Below are positions 42,502 through 51,036 of a DNA stretch of 64,000 nt, piece by piece. The DNA comes from Candidatus Koribacter versatilis Ellin345. GTDB lineage: Bacteria; Acidobacteriota; Terriglobia; Terriglobales; Acidobacteriaceae. The position numbers and the translations under genes are program-made. The first letter of the stretch is position 1, and each line of letters opens with the position of its first letter. The stretch is taken from the NCBI RefSeq assembly GCF_000014005.1, contig NC_008009.1:2046001-2110000 (forward strand). The letters are read 5' to 3'. Below the pieces are notes generated by a model. It made no database searches. It was not told the origin of the DNA and was given only the letters and a program-made list of their open reading frames with translations.

Positions 42502-43640
42502 GTGCGCACAGCCGTTTCTCGTTCAGCCGCTGGTGGAGCATCGTGCGCAAGGAGGGTCTCCAACTCCGACGCGATCGGGTCACGTTCGCGATGATCGTTG
42601 GCGTTCCGATACTGCAGATGGCGCTATTTGGATACGCGATCAACACGGATCCGAAGCACCTCGATACGGCGATCGTGGATGCCGATAAGACGGACATCAC
42701 GCGCAGCCTGGTGTGGTCGATGAAGAACTCCGGTTACTTCAAATTCGTCGGCGAGCTGCCGAACGAAGAGGCCGGCAAAAAAGCTCTGGACCAGGGGAAA
42801 GTGCTTTTCGTTGTCAACATTCCGGCCGGATTCACGCGGCAACTGTTGCGCCACGAGCATCCGGCTTTATTGGTGGAAGCGGATGCAACGGACCCTACGG
42901 CGGCTGGTAACGCAATTTTCTCACTCAACGGGATAACGCAAACGGTGATGCAGCGGGAGCTGACCGGGCCATTGGCGTCGCTGGCGGGTACTCAGGCACC
43001 GTTCGAATTGCGGGTTCACCGAATGTACAACCCGGATGGCATTACGCAATACAACGTGGTGCCTGGACTGATGGGCGTGATTCTCACACTCACGATGGTG
43101 ATGATGACCGGCCTGGCGATTACGCGCGAGCGTGAACGCGGGACGATGGAAAACTTGTTGGCGATGCCGTCGTTGCCGATCGAGGTGATGACGGGAAAAC
43201 TGATTCCGTACATCGGCATCGGGCTGATCCAGGTAACGATCATCCTGCTGGCGGCGAGATTTGTTTTCAATGTGCCGTTTTTCGGGAATATCGGCGCGAT
43301 CTACCTGGTTGCGATGCTGTTCGTGGCTGCGAACCTGACGGTGGGAATCACGCTATCGTCGATGGCGCAGAACCAACTGCAAGCGGTGCAACTGACAGTG
43401 TTCTACTTTCTGCCGAACATTCTATTGTCGGGGTTCATGTTCCCGTTCCAGGGCATGCCGAAGTGGGCGCAGGTATTGGGAAACCTTCTGCCCCTCACCT
43501 ATTTCAACCGGCTGATACGGGGAATCATGTTGAAAGGGAATGGGTGGGAGAACTCATGGCCGAGTGTATGGCCGCTCATTGTGTTTACGGTCGTAGTTAT
43601 GTCGATCGCGGTAAAGACTTACCGCCAGACGTTGGATTGA
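42498..43640 (+). CDS. ABC-2 type permease (YhhJ/YbhS/R-like)
   Basis: A 380-residue permease: cytoplasmic N-terminus and TM1 (VTFAMIVGVPILQMALFGYA), a roughly 140-residue extracytoplasmic loop, then five TM helices (VVPGLMGVILTLTMVMMTGL, ITRERERGTMENLLAMP coupling helix, FFGNIGAIYLVAMLFVAANL, FYFLPNILLSGFMFPFQGMP). Only one permease gene is present, so a homodimer is likely. It overlaps the ATPase by four bases. Confidence 0.92.
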   Translation: MSAHSRFSFSRWWSIVRKEGLQLRRDRVTFAMIVGVPILQMALFGYAINTDPKHLDTAIVDADKTDITRSLVWSMKNSGYFKFVGELPNEEAGKKALDQGKVLFVVNIPAGFTRQLLRHEHPALLVEADATDPTAAGNAIFSLNGITQTVMQRELTGPLASLAGTQAPFELRVHRMYNPDGITQYNVVPGLMGVILTLTMVMMTGLAITRERERGTMENLLAMPSLPIEVMTGKLIPYIGIGLIQVTIILLAARFVFNVPFFGNIGAIYLVAMLFVAANLTVGITLSSMAQNQLQAVQLTVFYFLPNILLSGFMFPFQGMPKWAQVLGNLLPLTYFNRLIRGIMLKGNGWENSWPSVWPLIVFTVVVMSIAVKTYRQTLD

Positions 43641-43649
43641 GGTGAATCC

Positions 43650-45144
43650 ATGGTTGGATCTTTGAGATTTGGGATCGTCGCGGTAGTCGCTGGTGCTCTG
43701 ACGGGATGCACGGTTGGCCCGCGGTATCACGCGCCGGCGCGTCCGTCGGTGGGAACCTACACGCCGGAGCCGCAACCGACGAAGACGGTGCAATCTGCGG
43801 GAAAAGACGGTGCGTCGCAAACGATCAAACGCTCGAGCGACATTCCGGCAGAGTGGTGGACGGTATTTCAGTCGCCGCAACTGGACCGTATGGTGCATGA
43901 AGCGCTCGCGAACAGCCCGACGCTTGCGCAGGCGAATGCTCGTTTGAAGCAGGCACAAGAAGAGTCGAATGCGCAGACGGGGGCGGCGAAGTATCCGACG
44001 GTAAGCGCGAACGGAAGCGCGACGCGGGAGAAACTCAATCTCGCGACTTTTGGCGTACCGTTTCCCAGCCCAGGGCCGTTCACGCTTTTGAATGGTTCGG
44101 TGGTGGTGTCGTATGCGCTCGACATTTTTGGCGCGAAGCGGCGATTGATTGAAGGCCTGAATGCGCAGGTGGAATTCCAGGAGTGGCAGTTGCAAGGCGC
44201 GCGATTGATGCTCGCAGGAAATGTGGCATCCGCGGCGATTCGGCAGGCAGAAGTGCGGGCGCAGATGGATGCGACGCGGAGCTTGCTGGCATTGCAGGAG
44301 AAGAGCGTAAGTATCGCCGAGAAGCGCTATGCGGCGGGGGGATTTTCTGAGTATGACGTGCGCAGTCAGCAAAGAACCCTGGCGGAGATACAGGCGAGTT
44401 TGCCGCCGCTGGAGCAACAGCTCGACAGCTTGAACCACCAGCTTGCATTTCTGATGGGAAAGACACCGGCGGAGGCGCAGGTGCAAGCTTTGAGCCTCAA
44501 TGGTCTGCATCTTCCGCAGGAGTTGCCGGTGAGCGTGCCGTCGGAAATGGTACGGCAGAGGCCGGATATCCGGGCGGCAGAGGCGCTGCTGCACCAAGCG
44601 AGCGCAAACGTTGGCGTGGCGACGGCGAATTTATATCCGCAAATTACGCTTTCAGGAAGCGCTGGCGGGATCGGGACGAGCTTTACTGAGGGCGGCGCGG
44701 TGTGGAATGTTGGCGCATCGTTGAGCCAGCCGATTTTCAACGGCGGACAGCTGCGAGCGGAGAAGCGGAAGGCGGTTGCTGCCTACGATGAAGCGGGCGC
44801 GACGTATCGGCAAACGGTTCTGGAGTCATTCCGCGAGGTGGCGGATGTTTTGCGGGCGATTGAGCACGATGCGCAGACCCTGAAGTCGCGGACGGAGGCA
44901 GCGTCCCCAAGCTGAGAGGGCATACGACATTGCGTCGAAGCGATATGCGGCGGGTGGAATCAGCCAGGTGGCACTGCTCGATGCCCAGAGAGGGATGTTG
45001 CAGACGCAACTCGATCGCGTTTCGTCGCAGGCGGCACGATATTCGGATAGCGTGACACTGTTGCAGGCGCTGGGCGGAGGCTGGTGGAATGGGCCCGTCA
45101 CGCAGGGTGGAGCGACACGAGCGTCGGCGGTTCAGCCGCGGTGA
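43650..45144 (+). pseudogene. OprM/NodT-type outer-membrane factor lipoprotein gene interrupted by a frameshift
   Basis: ATG 43650 (GAGGTG upstream) opens a lipoprotein leader (VVAGALTGC) and a nearly complete NodT-family channel (EWWTVFQSPQLDRMVHEALA; YALDIFGAKRRLIEG; RPDIRAAEALLHQASANVGV). The frame ends at 44915, about 75 residues early. Removing one C from the CCCC run at 44905-44908 restores EAASQAERAYDIASKRYAAG, then LLDAQRGMLQTQ and LLQALGGGWW, exactly the conserved C-terminus, to TGA 45142-45144 (about 497 residues). Either a sequencing/assembly error, a recent mutation or slippage at CCCC. Last gene of the TetR export operon. Confidence 0.9.
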
Positions 45145-45161
45145 GTCATCTGCTGGAGAAG

Positions 45162-45188
45162 AAAAAGGCGCTCAGGCAGGTGAGCGCC
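45162..45188 (-). terminator. Intrinsic terminator of the 45211-45723 gene
   Basis: GGCGCTCA/TGAGCGCC with loop GGCAGG, followed on the minus strand by TTTTT (45166-45162). It sits 22 bases beyond the minus-strand stop and between it and the convergent outer-membrane-factor gene. Confidence 0.8.
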
Positions 45189-45210
45189 CCTTTGTGTCGG
45201 TGCAGGCCAG

Positions 45211-45723
45211 CTATTGATTCATCAGCGGGACCTGCGACGCGAGTTTCAACTCGACGATCATGTTGGTGCGACGGTCGATCTGGAAGAACATGGCGGTTTT
45301 CTTGGGTGAGACGACCTTCTCGAATTCCGGTATCCACTTGATGCGGAGGTTAGACATGTCGGTGTCGGCCTTAAGCCAACGGTTGATGAAACTGTTGGCA
45401 TCGGCGTCCGTCATAGTGGCGTACTTGTCAGCGTATTCCTTGATGAGCGCGTAGCGAGTGTCATTGATTTTGGCGACTTCACCGATGTACCTGTCGTAAA
45501 CAGGCCAGAACTTCGTTGCCTCAGTATCGGTGAGAGTCATGTTGGAGGCGACAATCTGCTTTTTGGCGGACTTGATGTCCTGGCGCATCATCTTGATAGC
45601 GTCATCGGTGAGCTGTTCGGCGGTTGCGGCTTTCGGCTCAGGTGCGGAATTTTGCGCGGACGCGAAGGAGGATACTCCCACCAGACAAAGTAGAACAATC
45701 GAGAACGCAAGCTTCTTCTTCAA
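45211..45723 (-). CDS. Secreted helical protein of unknown function
   Basis: A 170-residue protein starting at TTG 45723 with AAGGAG eight bases upstream. The signal peptide is KKKLAFSIVLLCLVGVSSFA; the mature part is almost all helical and charged (QDIKSAKKQIVASNMTLTDT, FWPVYDRYIGEVAKINDTRY), reminiscent in composition of Spy/CpxP-type periplasmic chaperones, but no LTxxQ motif is present. It shares a 20-bp upstream element, at the same distance from the start, with the neighbouring OmpA-like gene, so the two are probably co-regulated envelope proteins. Confidence 0.78.
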   Translation of the reverse strand: MKKKLAFSIVLLCLVGVSSFASAQNSAPEPKAATAEQLTDDAIKMMRQDIKSAKKQIVASNMTLTDTEATKFWPVYDRYIGEVAKINDTRYALIKEYADKYATMTDADANSFINRWLKADTDMSNLRIKWIPEFEKVVSPKKTAMFFQIDRRTNMIVELKLASQVPLMNQ

Positions 45724-45780
45724 GATGAACTCTCCTTGAATTCGACTACGAAAAGGCTAAGGAAATCGGCGGTCGTGGAG

Positions 45781-45800
45781 AACTAGCAAAAGTGACAGAG
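45781..45800 (-). promoter_or_regulatory. Shared upstream element, copy 1
   Basis: Plus-strand AACTAGCAAAAGTGACAGAG matches the element at 46783-46802 at 17 of 20 positions. The near edge is 58 bases upstream of the start codon in both cases. Read toward the gene it contains TGTCAC, which resembles an ECF-type -35, but no convincing paired -10 was found. Confidence 0.55.
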
Positions 45801-45827
45801 CGTTGCAAGAGAACAGAATGCAGGGAA

Positions 45828-45854
45828 AGCTGGCGGGCGCGGGGCTCGCCAGCT
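45828..45854 (-). terminator. Probable terminator of the OmpA-family gene
   Basis: AGCTGGCG/CGCCAGCT forms a perfect 8-bp stem with an 11-base loop, followed on the minus strand by TTTCCC. The T-tract is short, so it is less certain than its neighbour. It begins 11 bases after the stop. Confidence 0.55.
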
Positions 45855-45864
45855 CGTACGGTGC

Positions 45865-46725
45865 TCAGTTTCCAGCGGGTGAGAGGCCCTTGTTGACCAT
45901 GACCTTTACTTCTACGCGTCGGTTCTCTTTGCGGCCCGTGGCCGTCTCGTTGGATGCCACGGGATTAGAAATTCCCATGGCGCCTGGCGAAACGATGTGA
46001 CGCGGGGGAACGCTGCAATCCTGCATCAAGAAGTTAACGACCGCGAATGCGCGGTCTTTGCTGAGGGTCTGATTCATTGCGGCGTTGCCGGTGGAATCGG
46101 CGAACCCTTTGACTTCGATAATGTAGCCGGTAAGCTTCGTGGCTTCGGCTGCAAGGTCGGTCAATGCTTTCTTGTCCGCGGCTGCAAGGGAAGATTTTCC
46201 TGAGACGAAGTAGACGACAGCTTCCTTCTTGACGTCGAAGTCAGTGAGATCGTCGAAGCGCTTGTTGACGGCTTGTTGGTTCTCATCGATCTGCTGCTTG
46301 TTGGTGTCGATATTCTCTTTATTTTCCCCAATCGATTGCTTGTTGGCATCGACCTTTTGTTCCGTAGGGGTGAGGCCGGCCTGGATCATGCTCGCGGTCT
46401 GGAGATCGTCTTTGCTGAAGGTGATCTCTTCGGCGATGAACTTGCCACCGGCGTCCAGTGCGCCCTTCACGCTGACTTTCAAGCCAGGAATGAGGCTTGC
46501 CCACGACATTTGTTGCTTGCGAAGACCGAGGCCCTTCGGCGATTGGACCTTGGTTGAATCGGTGAGGGTTACGTCCTGATTGCCGTCAGCAGTTTTCAGG
46601 GACAGGACATCGGACGTGCGCGTTGTGATCAGGCCTTTGATTGTTTTGGCATCGCCAGCGAAAGCGGAACCGGCAAAGCAGAGTACGAGACAGAGCGCAA
46701 TGATCCATACCGCAGCTTTTTTCAT
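45865..46725 (-). CDS. OmpA-family protein with coiled-coil linker
   Basis: A 286-residue protein: signal peptide (AAVWIIALCLVLCFAGSAFA), an N-terminal beta domain of about 90 residues (KTIKGLITTRTSDVLSLKTA), a short heptad linker built on repeated N-K-x-x-I-x-E/D-N units (DANKQSIGENKENIDTNKQQ), and a C-terminal OmpA peptidoglycan-binding domain (VYFVSGKSSLAAADKKALTD, FADSTGN, LSKDRAFAVVNFL, ENRRVEVKV). No membrane barrel is visible, so it is probably periplasmic and wall-bound. AAGGAG lies upstream. Confidence 0.88.
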   Translation of the reverse strand: MKKAAVWIIALCLVLCFAGSAFAGDAKTIKGLITTRTSDVLSLKTADGNQDVTLTDSTKVQSPKGLGLRKQQMSWASLIPGLKVSVKGALDAGGKFIAEEITFSKDDLQTASMIQAGLTPTEQKVDANKQSIGENKENIDTNKQQIDENQQAVNKRFDDLTDFDVKKEAVVYFVSGKSSLAAADKKALTDLAAEATKLTGYIIEVKGFADSTGNAAMNQTLSKDRAFAVVNFLMQDCSVPPRHIVSPGAMGISNPVASNETATGRKENRRVEVKVMVNKGLSPAGN

Positions 46726-46782
46726 AGCGGAGTAGCTCCTTGGAAGGTAGTCCTAAAACTACGGCCAGGAGCGAGCATCGAA

Positions 46783-46802
46783 AACTGGCAGAAGTGTCAG
46801 AG
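46783..46802 (-). promoter_or_regulatory. Shared upstream element, copy 2
   Basis: Plus-strand AACTGGCAGAAGTGTCAGAG, 58 bases upstream of the OmpA-family start, 17 of 20 identical to the copy at 45781-45800. The intervening leader sequences are otherwise much less similar, so this is more likely a conserved binding site than a recent duplication. Confidence 0.55.
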
Positions 46803-46820
46803 GCGCGAAGGGGCTATTTC

Positions 46821-48083
46821 TCAGAGATAACTCAACCACCAATCACGGCGTCGTTTTTTGAGTCGCGAGAACCAGAGGCAGGCTGGATACAGGGCGGCAA
46901 GCGTCGCGAGCCAGAAGGCGTAGACAACCCAAAGAGGAAATCCGAAGTCGGGAGGAAAGAGTTTGGGGTCACCGCCCATAGAAGGTGCGGGAAGCAGGAG
47001 GAATGAAGTGTGGCGATAGTAGACGAAATTCATCAAGATGCTGCCGAGGTGAATGACGAAGAGATGCGTAGCGTAATAGAAGAACGGAACGCGTCCGAAG
47101 ACCACGAAAGGGTTGGCTTCGGAAAGGCCCATGTTTTCGAGACGCGAAAGGACGATGAACGCGGGGCCGAGCGTCATCAATAAGAATTCGAGCGACGGCG
47201 GGTATTTAGTGACGTTGAGGAAGGAAAGCACGGTGAGGGTTGCGGTGGACTGATGGATCCAGCGAGAAGGATCGCCGTAGATGTTGATGCCACGCACGAC
47301 GAAGAAAGCAGCGGTCATGGTCAGGCCAAGGCGCAGCAGGAAACTTTGACGACGCGCGAGATCCCAAAGGAACACGGTGCCGAGACAGAAGCCGGCGGAC
47401 ATGACGAAGATCCACGGAACTATCGGATAGGCGGTGACGAAGTTGAATCCTGCGACCGTGAAGAGGCCTTGCTGATGGAGGATGTCCCAGAGCCATGCAA
47501 AGCGGCCGAACTTATCGGCGGTCAGCGGGTCGAAGGCGTTGTGGATCACGATCACGAGAAGACTCAGCGGCGCGAGAACGCGGATTGGGAGATGCGCGAG
47601 TGCAGCGAGAGCGATCATCGATGCGCCGAGTCCCCAGAGGATAAGCAGAATGATGACGGATCCACGGTAGCTCACCTGCGAGAACATCACGACGCGCAGG
47701 ATCGTATTTTCGATAAGAATGAGCCAGAGGCCGCGGGTCAGGAGGAACCATGAGAGTTCGCGCTTGGTGTGATTGCCGCGCGACATCCAGAGAAATGCGC
47801 CGATGCCGGCGGTAAGAAAAAAGACCGGGGCGCAGAAGTGGGTGATCCAGCGGGTGAGGAAGATCGGCGCGGTGGTGCGGGTAAGGTCGGTGGGGGAGAA
47901 CTGCATCGCGCCGCGATGGACGAAATCGCGAATGTGGTCGATGGCCATCAGCATCATGATGGCGCCGCGAAGAATGTCCACCGATTGGAGGCGCTTCGAT
48001 CGGGCCGAAGTCGCTTGATTGAGAGATAAAAATGGACGGCTGCTCATCCGCGAATACCCACAGTGGGGAAGATGGTATCGCAT
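46821..48083 (-). CDS. DUF1624/YeiB-like multi-pass membrane protein (acyltransferase-related)
   Basis: A protein of about 420 residues with roughly ten TM helices. The N-terminal block RLQSVDILRGAIMMLMAIDH followed by IRDFVH is the DUF1624/heparan-alpha-glucosaminide N-acetyltransferase signature; conserved Arg and Asp in TM1 and a downstream HFCAPVFFLTAG helix fit. Such proteins are thought to move acyl groups across the inner membrane. ATG 48083 has GAGG eight bases upstream; ATG 48047 is an alternative. It is divergent from the six-TM gene at 48183. Confidence 0.8.
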   Translation of the reverse strand: MRYHLPHCGYSRMSSRPFLSLNQATSARSKRLQSVDILRGAIMMLMAIDHIRDFVHRGAMQFSPTDLTRTTAPIFLTRWITHFCAPVFFLTAGIGAFLWMSRGNHTKRELSWFLLTRGLWLILIENTILRVVMFSQVSYRGSVIILLILWGLGASMIALAALAHLPIRVLAPLSLLVIVIHNAFDPLTADKFGRFAWLWDILHQQGLFTVAGFNFVTAYPIVPWIFVMSAGFCLGTVFLWDLARRQSFLLRLGLTMTAAFFVVRGINIYGDPSRWIHQSTATLTVLSFLNVTKYPPSLEFLLMTLGPAFIVLSRLENMGLSEANPFVVFGRVPFFYYATHLFVIHLGSILMNFVYYRHTSFLLLPAPSMGGDPKLFPPDFGFPLWVVYAFWLATLAALYPACLWFSRLKKRRRDWWLSYL

Positions 48084-48182
48084 TGGTTCGGCCTCGCGAG
48101 TGATCCACTCGGGAGGATTTGGAGATGTCCACTTGGAGCCGCCGGTTGACGGAAAACTTGATCGGCTGCGACACTCGGAGCG

Positions 48183-48893
48183 ATGGCTTATAAGGGGAAG
48201 ATTGAGTTCGCTCACGAACGCAAGATTCGTGAGCGCAACACCACCGTTTACCGCATTTGTCACCTGCCGATCTGGATTTGGGTGTTTTTCCTGGCGCCGG
48301 GGCCGCTGACGTTCAGCCTATTCGCGCATGGATTCAATCGCTACAACGCGATGTGGCTCGGAGTGGTGCTGATTGGCGTTTTCATCGCGGGCTACTTCGC
48401 GCAGTTGCCGGGCTGCGAACATGGGCCCTACATCATCCGGTTCGATGAGGACAAACCGAATCCGTTGTACCGGAAGGTCTGCTACACGTTCGCGTGGAAT
48501 GCGGCGCTGAACTTTGCGCTGCTAAATTTGGCGGGGCTGGTAATCGCGGTCGTGACGGGTACCTGGTACATGAAGCAGATTTACAACACCGCGTACTTCG
48601 CCATTCTGGCCGTCGTGCTTTTGTTTGGACTGCTCCAGCAATTGCCGCGGTGTAAGCGGTCAACTAAATACGAAGGCATCGAGCGGCGGTATTTCTACGG
48701 GACAGTGTGGTCGGTGACGATTGCGCAGACGGTGCTGCTCATTTTGTGGAAGGCGCTGCCGCGGAACCACACGATCGATATTGCGGAACTCATTGTGTAC
48801 GTCGTGGTACTGGCGTCTGTAGGCGTACTGGCGGTGAAGGGGAGGCTTCCGCGGACGCGGCCGATCTTGCCGGGAGAGGTGATCGCGGAGTGA
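48183..48893 (+). CDS. Six-TM membrane protein of unknown function
   Basis: A 236-residue protein with six predicted helices (LPIWIWVFFLAPGPLTFSLF; WLGVVLIGVFIAGYFAQLPG; FALLNLAGLVIAVVTGTWYM; YFAILAVVLLFGLLQQLPRC; VWSVTIAQTVLLILWKALP; VYVVVLASVGVLAVKG). Two QLPxC motifs follow TM2 and TM4, suggesting an internal duplication. I recognise no family. The start ATG 48183 is close to the divergent DUF1624 gene. A good terminator follows. Confidence 0.78.
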   Translation: MAYKGKIEFAHERKIRERNTTVYRICHLPIWIWVFFLAPGPLTFSLFAHGFNRYNAMWLGVVLIGVFIAGYFAQLPGCEHGPYIIRFDEDKPNPLYRKVCYTFAWNAALNFALLNLAGLVIAVVTGTWYMKQIYNTAYFAILAVVLLFGLLQQLPRCKRSTKYEGIERRYFYGTVWSVTIAQTVLLILWKALPRNHTIDIAELIVYVVVLASVGVLAVKGRLPRTRPILPGEVIAE

Positions 48894-48897
48894 TGTC

Positions 48898-48913
48898 GTC
48901 CGCTAAAGCGGAC
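48898..48913. repeat. Hairpin GTCCGCT-AA-AGCGGAC
   Basis: Perfect 7-bp stem with a two-base loop directly after the 48183-48893 stop. No T-tract; part of the short intergenic gap. Confidence 0.5.
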
Positions 48914-48936
48914 TCTCGACGTGGAGCTTGGCTTGT

Positions 48937-48967
48937 CCCACCACTCTCGTGGTGGGCTTATTTATTG
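48937..48967 (+). terminator. Intrinsic terminator after the six-TM gene
   Basis: CCCACCAC-TCTC-GTGGTGGG perfect 8-bp stem followed by CTTATTTATTG. It lies between the convergent six-TM and lactate permease genes. Confidence 0.7.
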
Positions 48968-48992
48968 CGTCGCTGCGCGACTCTCTGATTTC

Positions 48993-50753
48993 TTAGCGAA
49001 TCACCAACTTCGTAAACGGATACACATATGCCTCCAAGGTCACGACGATTCCAACTAGCGCGGCCAGAGCAATCGAGTGGAAGAAGACGTAGCGGAGGAT
49101 TTTGCCTTCGTGGCCGTACCACTCGGTGGCGGTGCTAGCGACAACGATGCTTTGGGCGTCGATCATTTTGCCCATGACCCCGCCGGCGCTGTTGGCGGCG
49201 CACATGAGCGTGGGTGAGAGATTCAGTTGCTGCGCGCTGATTTTCTGAAGGCTCCCGAAGAGGACGTTGGATGCGGTATCCGAGCCGGTGAGGGCGACTC
49301 CGAGCCAGCCGAGCATGGTTCCGAAGAACGGATAGAGCATGCCAGTGCGTGCGAAGGCCAGGCCCATGGTGGCATCGAGGCCGCCGTAGCGTGTGAGGAA
49401 GCCGATAGCCATCATGGCGCTGATGGTGAGAAGTGAATAGCGCACCTTCATTAACGTCGTTCCGTAGTTGCGAATGAGCTTGGGCAGGCTCAGGCCCATG
49501 ATGAGTCCGGCGAGGATCGAAGCGATGAAGATGCCGCTGCCGGTTGCCGAAAGCCAACTAAGCACGAAGACGGCGGCTTCTTTCGCCGGTGCGGGAACTA
49601 CCGGCGGTACGCGCAGCACCATCTTGTCGAGGCCGTGCACGGCGAATTTCGGTGCGGAGAGCTTGTCGAGGAAGGTCTTGGCTTGAGGGGTTCCCCAGAT
49701 AAATACGCAAACGCTCAGGACGATCCACGGGAGCCAGGCGCGAAAGACTTCGCCGCCGGTGTAGCGATTGGGATCGTGGCCAACATTCTCGCCTTCGCCG
49801 GGGAAACGCCATACGCGCTTCGGCTTCCAGAACTTCATGAAGGTAATGAGCGCCGCCATCGAGATGACAGCGGCCACGATGTCCACCAGCCAGGGACCGT
49901 GGAAGTTCGACATGAGGTATTGCGGGATTGCGAAACAGATTCCTGCAACGGCAATCGCAGGCCAGATTTCGAACATGTCGCTCCAGCCAACGAAGGCGAC
50001 GATTAGCCAGAAGGGAACCAGCAAGGAGAAGAAGGGGAGGATGCGTCCAACCTGCGCGCCGAGAACCATCTCGCTGATGCCGGTGACGCCTTTGAGTCCG
50101 AGAATTGGTGTTCCCAATGCACCGTAGGCAACCGGAGCAGTATTCGCAATGAGCGAGAGTCCCGAAGCTTCGAGCGGACGGAAGCCGAGGCCGATGAGGA
50201 TCGTTGCGGTAACGGCGACGGGCGTTCCAAATCCTGAAGCGCCTTCAAAAAACGCCCCGAAACAAAACGCGATCAGCAACAACTGGAGGCGCCGGTCCTG
50301 AGTGACATTCATGAGGCTGTGCTGCATGACTTCGAAGCGTCCGGTGACGACAGTGAGGTTGTAGAGAAAGATGACGTTGATGATGATCCAGCCGATGGGG
50401 AGCAGGCCGTATCCGGCGCCGTAAACCATGGTGGCCGCAGCCATGCGGCCGGGCATATGGAAGGCGAAGATGGCAACGATCATCGCGGCGGAGAGCCCAA
50501 GCACGGCGGACCAGTGCGCGGGGACTTTCGTCGAAGCGAGTGCGCCGAGAAGGACGATCACCGGAATGGAAGCGACGATCGTAGAGATTAGCCAGCTACC
50601 GAGCGGGTCGTAACCCTGCGACCAGGGAGCACCGGCGGGCGGCATCCGCAGAATCACGGTGGCGGCGATCGCGAGCAGGACGACGACGGCGAGGGGAATC
50701 CACGGGGAAGCAGTGGGTTTTGCGGTAGACGGGGCCGGCGTGCTGGAGGACAT
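48993..50753 (-). CDS. lctP: L-lactate permease
   Basis: A 586-residue LctP-family (TC 2.A.14) permease with 13 or so TM helices. Diagnostic stretches include FCFGAFFEGASGFGTPVAVT, LSLIANTAPVAYGALGTPIL and MCAANSAGGVMGKMIDAQSI. It imports lactate or glycolate with protons. ATG 50753 with AAGGAG ten bases upstream is preferred to a longer frame from 50819. No lactate dehydrogenase gene is adjacent. A TGTCAG/CTGACA dyad lies upstream in the divergent region. Confidence 0.92.
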   Translation of the reverse strand: MSSSTPAPSTAKPTASPWIPLAVVVLLAIAATVILRMPPAGAPWSQGYDPLGSWLISTIVASIPVIVLLGALASTKVPAHWSAVLGLSAAMIVAIFAFHMPGRMAAATMVYGAGYGLLPIGWIIINVIFLYNLTVVTGRFEVMQHSLMNVTQDRRLQLLLIAFCFGAFFEGASGFGTPVAVTATILIGLGFRPLEASGLSLIANTAPVAYGALGTPILGLKGVTGISEMVLGAQVGRILPFFSLLVPFWLIVAFVGWSDMFEIWPAIAVAGICFAIPQYLMSNFHGPWLVDIVAAVISMAALITFMKFWKPKRVWRFPGEGENVGHDPNRYTGGEVFRAWLPWIVLSVCVFIWGTPQAKTFLDKLSAPKFAVHGLDKMVLRVPPVVPAPAKEAAVFVLSWLSATGSGIFIASILAGLIMGLSLPKLIRNYGTTLMKVRYSLLTISAMMAIGFLTRYGGLDATMGLAFARTGMLYPFFGTMLGWLGVALTGSDTASNVLFGSLQKISAQQLNLSPTLMCAANSAGGVMGKMIDAQSIVVASTATEWYGHEGKILRYVFFHSIALAALVGIVVTLEAYVYPFTKLVIR

Positions 50754-50884
50754 AGGGGCGTGTCTCCTTCGGCGAGTTGCTATTGCTTGCTCTTGGATGC
50801 GAGCCGCAGATTCGCGCACGACGATATACGAGAGCTTCAGTCTTCGCCAACCACCGAAAAGCGCTAGTCTCGCCGGCTATTGCG

Positions 50885-50907
50885 TGTCAGCCCTGACACA
50901 CGCGTGT
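50885..50907. promoter_or_regulatory. Dyad TGTCAG-CC-CTGACA with adjoining ACACGCGTGT
   Basis: A 6-2-6 perfect dyad at 50885-50898 runs into a second palindrome, ACACGCGTGT (50898-50907). Both lie in the divergent gap between lctP and the L,D-transpeptidase gene, about 130 bases upstream of each start. Regulator unknown; it does not match the LldR operator as I know it. Confidence 0.4.
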
Positions 50908-51036
50908 TCCGGTACCCACGTTTCAGACCCGAATCTTTCCGCTAAGTGCTTCTTTCTCAATCACTCCAGCATTGGTCAGGACGGTGCATTTCCTGTAGGC
51001 GCAAGGCGAACGGAAATTAATCCAGAGGTGAACGAA

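Noticed and set aside
45781-46802. Sigma-54 promoters in the shared 20-bp elements
   Set aside because: TGWCAC and TTGC-like parts are about three bases too close for the strict -24/-12 spacing, and the GG of the -24 box is missing.
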